Below, piece by piece: positions 61,076 through 64,000 of a DNA stretch of 64,000 nucleotides. Position 1 is the first letter of the stretch; the number at the start of each line of letters is the position of its first letter. Location of the stretch: contig NZ_LISX01000001.1 in NCBI RefSeq assembly GCF_001905465.1, positions 827,974 to 891,973 of the forward strand, read 5' to 3'. Source of the stretch: Kitasatospora sp. CB01950 (GTDB lineage Bacteria; Actinomycetota; Actinomycetes; Streptomycetales; Streptomycetaceae). The translations under genes and the position numbers were made by a program. Below the pieces are notes generated by a model. It ran no database searches. It had not been told where the DNA came from and was given only the letters and a program-made list of their open reading frames with translations.

Positions 61076-63127
61076 TTACTTCTTCTTGATGGCGAAGGAC
61101 TTGAAGAAGCCCTTGCCCGGGGAGCCCAGGCCGGTCGCCGTGTCGTAGCCGCTGGAGGCCGAGAGGCCGTAGTCGGCGCCTATCTTGTAGAGGCGGACGC
61201 GGAGGGAGCCGGAGACGACGCCGAGGTCGACGACGTTGCCGCGCTTGGTGTTGACGGCGTTGTCGTCCACGTCGTGGAAGGCGTTGGTGTCGGCGCGGTC
61301 GTACAGGGCCGGGTTGGCGAAGCCGAGGGCGCGGCCGCCGCGGGTCTCGATGGCGTTGGCGAACATGGCCGCGGTCTCCGGGGCGGAGACCGAGGTGCCG
61401 CCGTAGCCGCCCTCGCTGTAGCCGCCGGCGGCGGTGAAGCCGACCAGGGTGGCGGCGACCAGGTCACCGCTCATCGCGATGTCCGGGGTGGCGCGCAGCG
61501 GGGTCTTGGACTTGGTGCCGTCGGCAGCGGTCTTGCTGATGCTGTCCGGGACGACGCCCTGCTGGTACCACGGCTGCGCGAAGTCCTTGGAGACACCGCC
61601 GCCGCCGCCGAAGTAGAAGCCGCCCGGCATCGGGCTCCAGGACTTCTGGTCGGCGGAGAGCACCGAGCGCAGGTCGCCCATGGAGACCTCGTGGCCGTAC
61701 TTGCCGGACTTGTCGCCGAGTTCGAGGGCGGTGCCGCCGACCGAGGTGACCCACGGGGAGGAGGACGGCCACTGGGCCTGGGCCTGGTTGGTGTCGGCCT
61801 CGCAGTTGACGCCGGTGGCGGCCGCACCCGGGGAATCGTCGCCGCAGTCGCCGGAGGAGAAGGTGAAGCCGATGCCGGTGAGGGCGCCCAGCTGGAAGAT
61901 CTGGTTGTCGGCGGCCACCACGGCGGGGTCGATGTCGCCGGACTTGCCGTGCATGATCTCGCCCCACGAGTTGGAGACGATGTCGGCGAGGTGCCCGTCC
62001 ACGACCTTGGCCATGGCGTCGTAGAGGTCCTCGTCGTAGCAGGAGTTGCCGCCGACGTAGACGACGTTGGCGTCCGGCGCGAGGCCGTGCACCATCTCGA
62101 CGTCGAGGGCTTCCTCGCCGGCCCAGCCGGCGGGGCCGCCGCACTCGTCCTGGTGGGTCCACTTGTCCGGGGTGACGTACTCGGTGTACTGGCCGGTCTT
62201 GAACGGCTGGTCGCCGTGCAGGGCGGAGAAGTGGTTGGCGTCCTGCTCCATGGTGGACAGGCCGTACGCGTCGATGATGGCGACGCGGGCGCCCTTGCCG
62301 CCGACCTTGGCGTCGGTGACGCCGTAGGCCTTGCGGAGCTGGGACGGGATGTAGGAGCAGGGGGCGAACGGATCGTTCTTCTCGTAGCCCTCGGGCGCGC
62401 CCTTGGCGATCTTCGAGCCGTAGCCGTCCTCGGAGCAGGTCGGGACGGTCGGCAGGGTCGCCGGGTCCTTCTTGTCGGGGCCGGCCAGCTTGGCGTTGGC
62501 GCTCTTCTCGGCCTCGCGGACGGAGGTGGCGGAGGAGCTGTTCTTGTGGATCGCGTCGGCCAGGCCGGAGACCGCGAGGACGGCGCCCGAGACGGAGGCC
62601 GGAAGCTTGGCGTCGCTGGTCGGCGCCCGGTGGGTGCCGTCCGCGGTGCGGTAGTTGTGGAAGCCGATGCCGAAGGCCTTGGCCATCGCGGCGGTGGAGC
62701 CGGCGACCTGCACGTAGTGGGCGTTGCTTGCGGAGACCGTGAGGCCCGCGCCGGACACCCAGTCGGTGACGGCCTTGACCTGCTCGGGGGTGGCGCCGAA
62801 CTTCGCCTGGGCCTGCGCGGACGACAGGAACTGGCCGTAGGAGGCCGAGTTGGGGTCGGAGACGGCCTGGGCGAGGGCGGCGAGGCCGCTCGCGTCGCGG
62901 CCGGCCAGGTAGATCCGGACGGTCGCCGGGGCGGCGGCGTCGGCCGCGCCCGCGTCGGCCTGCGGGGTGGCCCACTCCGGGTGGGTGCCCGGCAGGGTGC
63001 GGGCGGTGTCGCCCACGGGGGTGGCGGCGATGGCCGGAACGGCCGCGCCGAGGGTGGTGAGGATCAGTGCGGCCGCGACGGTGGCGGGCGCGATGCTCTT
63101 GGCGAGCCGATTGCGCGCGATGGGCAC
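61076..63127 (-). CDS. Secreted S53 family serine peptidase (sedolisin/kumamolisin)
   Basis: Secreted acid-type serine-carboxyl peptidase of 683 residues. A signal peptide (SIAPATVAAALILTTLGAAV) ends near AIAATP. An activation pro-domain covers about residues 45-215 (ATVRIYLAGRDASGL onward). The catalytic domain has Glu338-x3-Asp342 in WAGEEALDVEMVHG, FSSGDCGDD for the oxyanion Asp, and Ser579 in YGGTSVSAPE. The start is GTG 63127 with GAAGGGGGG upstream. Length is normal for a tripeptidyl-peptidase or kumamolisin type; it may supply nutrients or process extracellular proteins. Confidence 0.93.
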   Translation of the reverse strand: MPIARNRLAKSIAPATVAAALILTTLGAAVPAIAATPVGDTARTLPGTHPEWATPQADAGAADAAAPATVRIYLAGRDASGLAALAQAVSDPNSASYGQFLSSAQAQAKFGATPEQVKAVTDWVSGAGLTVSASNAHYVQVAGSTAAMAKAFGIGFHNYRTADGTHRAPTSDAKLPASVSGAVLAVSGLADAIHKNSSSATSVREAEKSANAKLAGPDKKDPATLPTVPTCSEDGYGSKIAKGAPEGYEKNDPFAPCSYIPSQLRKAYGVTDAKVGGKGARVAIIDAYGLSTMEQDANHFSALHGDQPFKTGQYTEYVTPDKWTHQDECGGPAGWAGEEALDVEMVHGLAPDANVVYVGGNSCYDEDLYDAMAKVVDGHLADIVSNSWGEIMHGKSGDIDPAVVAADNQIFQLGALTGIGFTFSSGDCGDDSPGAAATGVNCEADTNQAQAQWPSSSPWVTSVGGTALELGDKSGKYGHEVSMGDLRSVLSADQKSWSPMPGGFYFGGGGGVSKDFAQPWYQQGVVPDSISKTAADGTKSKTPLRATPDIAMSGDLVAATLVGFTAAGGYSEGGYGGTSVSAPETAAMFANAIETRGGRALGFANPALYDRADTNAFHDVDDNAVNTKRGNVVDLGVVSGSLRVRLYKIGADYGLSASSGYDTATGLGSPGKGFFKSFAIKKK

Positions 63128-63520
63128 GTCGGTCCCCCCTTCTCGGTTCGATGGAGCGTCAACGGCCCTTCGTGAGGGCGTGACGAGGCGCGCCGCAGGC
63201 GGACGGTCCCACCCCACTGCGGCACCGGAGTTGACTGTGCGAAAGCTGTCTATTCGGACTGATGTGGGCCGCTCAAGAGCGCGTCCGAAAGCTTTACTGG
63301 GCCATGACCCGATCGGGGGGAAGGGTTGGCCGGGGGCCCGGCGGCGGGCCTGCGGCGTGTCCGGCGGCCGGTGCGGGTCGTTGCATACGAAGGGAGCCGT
63401 GCACAGGGGCGAGCCGAATCAGGGAGCCATACCCACCAGGGTTTTGAGGTATGCATCCAAACGGTGAAAACTTTCGCGGAAGAGGGGCCAAAAGCCTCTT
63501 ACCGGCCTACTCTTGGCCTG
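63128..63520. other. 393-bp divergent gap between sedolisin and amidohydrolase genes
   Basis: No coding sequence was found. The right half (63380-63460) holds TGCATAC at 63382-63388 pairing with GTATGCA at 63449-63455 and a repeated AGGGAGCC 30 bp apart, which suggests some RNA structure or operator set. No known riboswitch class could be assigned. TACTCT at 63508-63513 is a likely -10 for the leaderless amidohydrolase gene. Confidence 0.45.
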
Positions 63521-64000
63521 GTGAACGATCCTCAGCCCGCAGCCGCGGCCACCGTCACCGCCGTCCGCCCGCTCGCCGGCCTCCGCGCCCGAGTAGCGGC
63601 CCACCAGGCCGAGTTGATCGACCTGCGCCGTGACCTCCACCGGCACCCGGAGCTCGGTCGGCAGGAGTTCCGCACCACCCGGCTGCTGCGTGAACGACTG
63701 GTCGCCGCCGGGCTGGAGCCGCGCGTGCTCCCGGGCGGCACCGGTCTGCTGGTGGACCTCGTCCCGCCGGGCACGGTGCCGGGCACCCCGCTGCTGGCGT
63801 TCCGCGCCGACATCGACGCGCTGCCGATCGACGACGCCAAGACGGACGTCCCGTACCGCTCCACGCTGCCCGGCCGGGCGCACGCCTGCGGGCACGACGT
63901 GCACACCGCGGTGGTGCTGGGCACCGGGCTGGTGCTGGCCGAGGCGATGGAGGCCGGGCAGCTGTCCCGGCCGGTGCGGCTGATCTTCCAGCCGGCCGAG
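63521..64000 (+). CDS. M20 family amidohydrolase / peptidase (partial, runs off right edge)
   Basis: First 160 codons of a zinc amidohydrolase of the M20D type (aminoacylase, IAA-amino-acid hydrolase, hippurate hydrolase group). LRRDLHRHPELGRQEF, FRADIDALPI and CGHDVHTAV are the family motifs carrying metal ligands, and the visible part ends at FQPAE, another conserved segment. GTG 63521 follows TACTCT by seven bases, so the mRNA is probably leaderless. Start and frame are well supported; the substrate is not. Confidence 0.9.
   Translation, partial: MNDPQPAAAATVTAVRPLAGLRARVAAHQAELIDLRRDLHRHPELGRQEFRTTRLLRERLVAAGLEPRVLPGGTGLLVDLVPPGTVPGTPLLAFRADIDALPIDDAKTDVPYRSTLPGRAHACGHDVHTAVVLGTGLVLAEAMEAGQLSRPVRLIFQPAE

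Noticed and set aside
63370..63460. c-di-AMP (ydaO) riboswitch upstream of the amidohydrolase
   Set aside because: GCCGAATC and GGGAGCC look superficially similar, but the other conserved blocks are missing and the gene appears leaderless.

Overview
The window is chromosomal DNA of a very GC-rich actinomycete, almost certainly a member of the Streptomycetaceae (Streptomyces or Kitasatospora). Codon third positions are nearly always G or C, so long antisense open frames are common. Gene order from about 4.5 kb to the right end follows, as I remember it, the core region of S. coelicolor around SCO4797-SCO4870: pcrA, M23 peptidase, icmB, a MoxR/VWA cluster, sucCD, purNH, folD, mdh, trpS, D-Ala carboxypeptidase, the SCO4848 membrane protein, sdhCDAB and a mutase large subunit. 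No rRNA, tRNA, CRISPR array, prophage or complete insertion sequence was seen. Layout: 0-4.5 kb holds the end of a membrane protein, an acyltransferase-3 and two GT-C type integral membrane glycosyltransferases, likely a surface glycan module. 4.5-8.7 kb holds pcrA, a membrane-anchored M23 peptidase and the small B12-binding mutase subunit icmB. 8.7-17.9 kb is the most intriguing block: DUF5691 protein (with a possible 45-residue Arg-rich ORF overlapping its start), SWIM zinc-finger protein, an intervening MerR regulator with divergent membrane protein, then MoxR AAA+ ATPase, DUF5682 protein and VWA protein. It resembles the uncharacterised E. coli yehLMPQ set. 18.2-30.4 kb holds sucCD, an unusual regulator joining a LuxR helix-turn-helix, a sigma-region-4-like segment and a membrane helix, a DUF6350 multi-pass protein, an ABC transporter pair divergent from a NarL-type two-component system, and purNH. 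The ends of the DUF6350 and ABC permease genes carry a local tandem duplication of about 255 bp. 30.5-38.0 kb holds small membrane proteins with Pro/Gly/Tyr-rich heads (RDD, DUF2752, DUF4190), folD, DUF3017, mdh, a CBS-domain hemolysin-like protein, trpS and a 2H phosphoesterase. 38.1-47.2 kb is a cell-surface phosphopolymer locus: a Stealth-family phosphotransferase, two TagF/TagB-like proteins and a GT2. One TagF-like protein lacks the GT2 domain; the other keeps GT2 but has Gln in place of the expected catalytic His. An AT-rich, G-tract hairpin island separates them. 47.2-54.0 kb holds YihY/BrkB, a methyltransferase, a D-Ala-D-Ala carboxypeptidase, the SCO4848-family protein, a secreted FG-GAP protein and a multi-pass membrane protein. 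54.1-57.5 kb is the sdhCDAB operon on the minus strand. 57.7-64.0 kb holds an OHCU decarboxylase, an SDR oxidoreductase, an acyl-CoA mutase large subunit without a B12 domain (possible partner of the IcmB-like protein about 51 kb away), a secreted sedolisin and the start of an M20 amidohydrolase. Central metabolism is strongly represented: succinyl-CoA synthetase, succinate dehydrogenase, malate dehydrogenase and a mutase of the type that feeds succinyl-CoA all lie here. Assignments rest on motifs read by eye and family knowledge; no database search was run.
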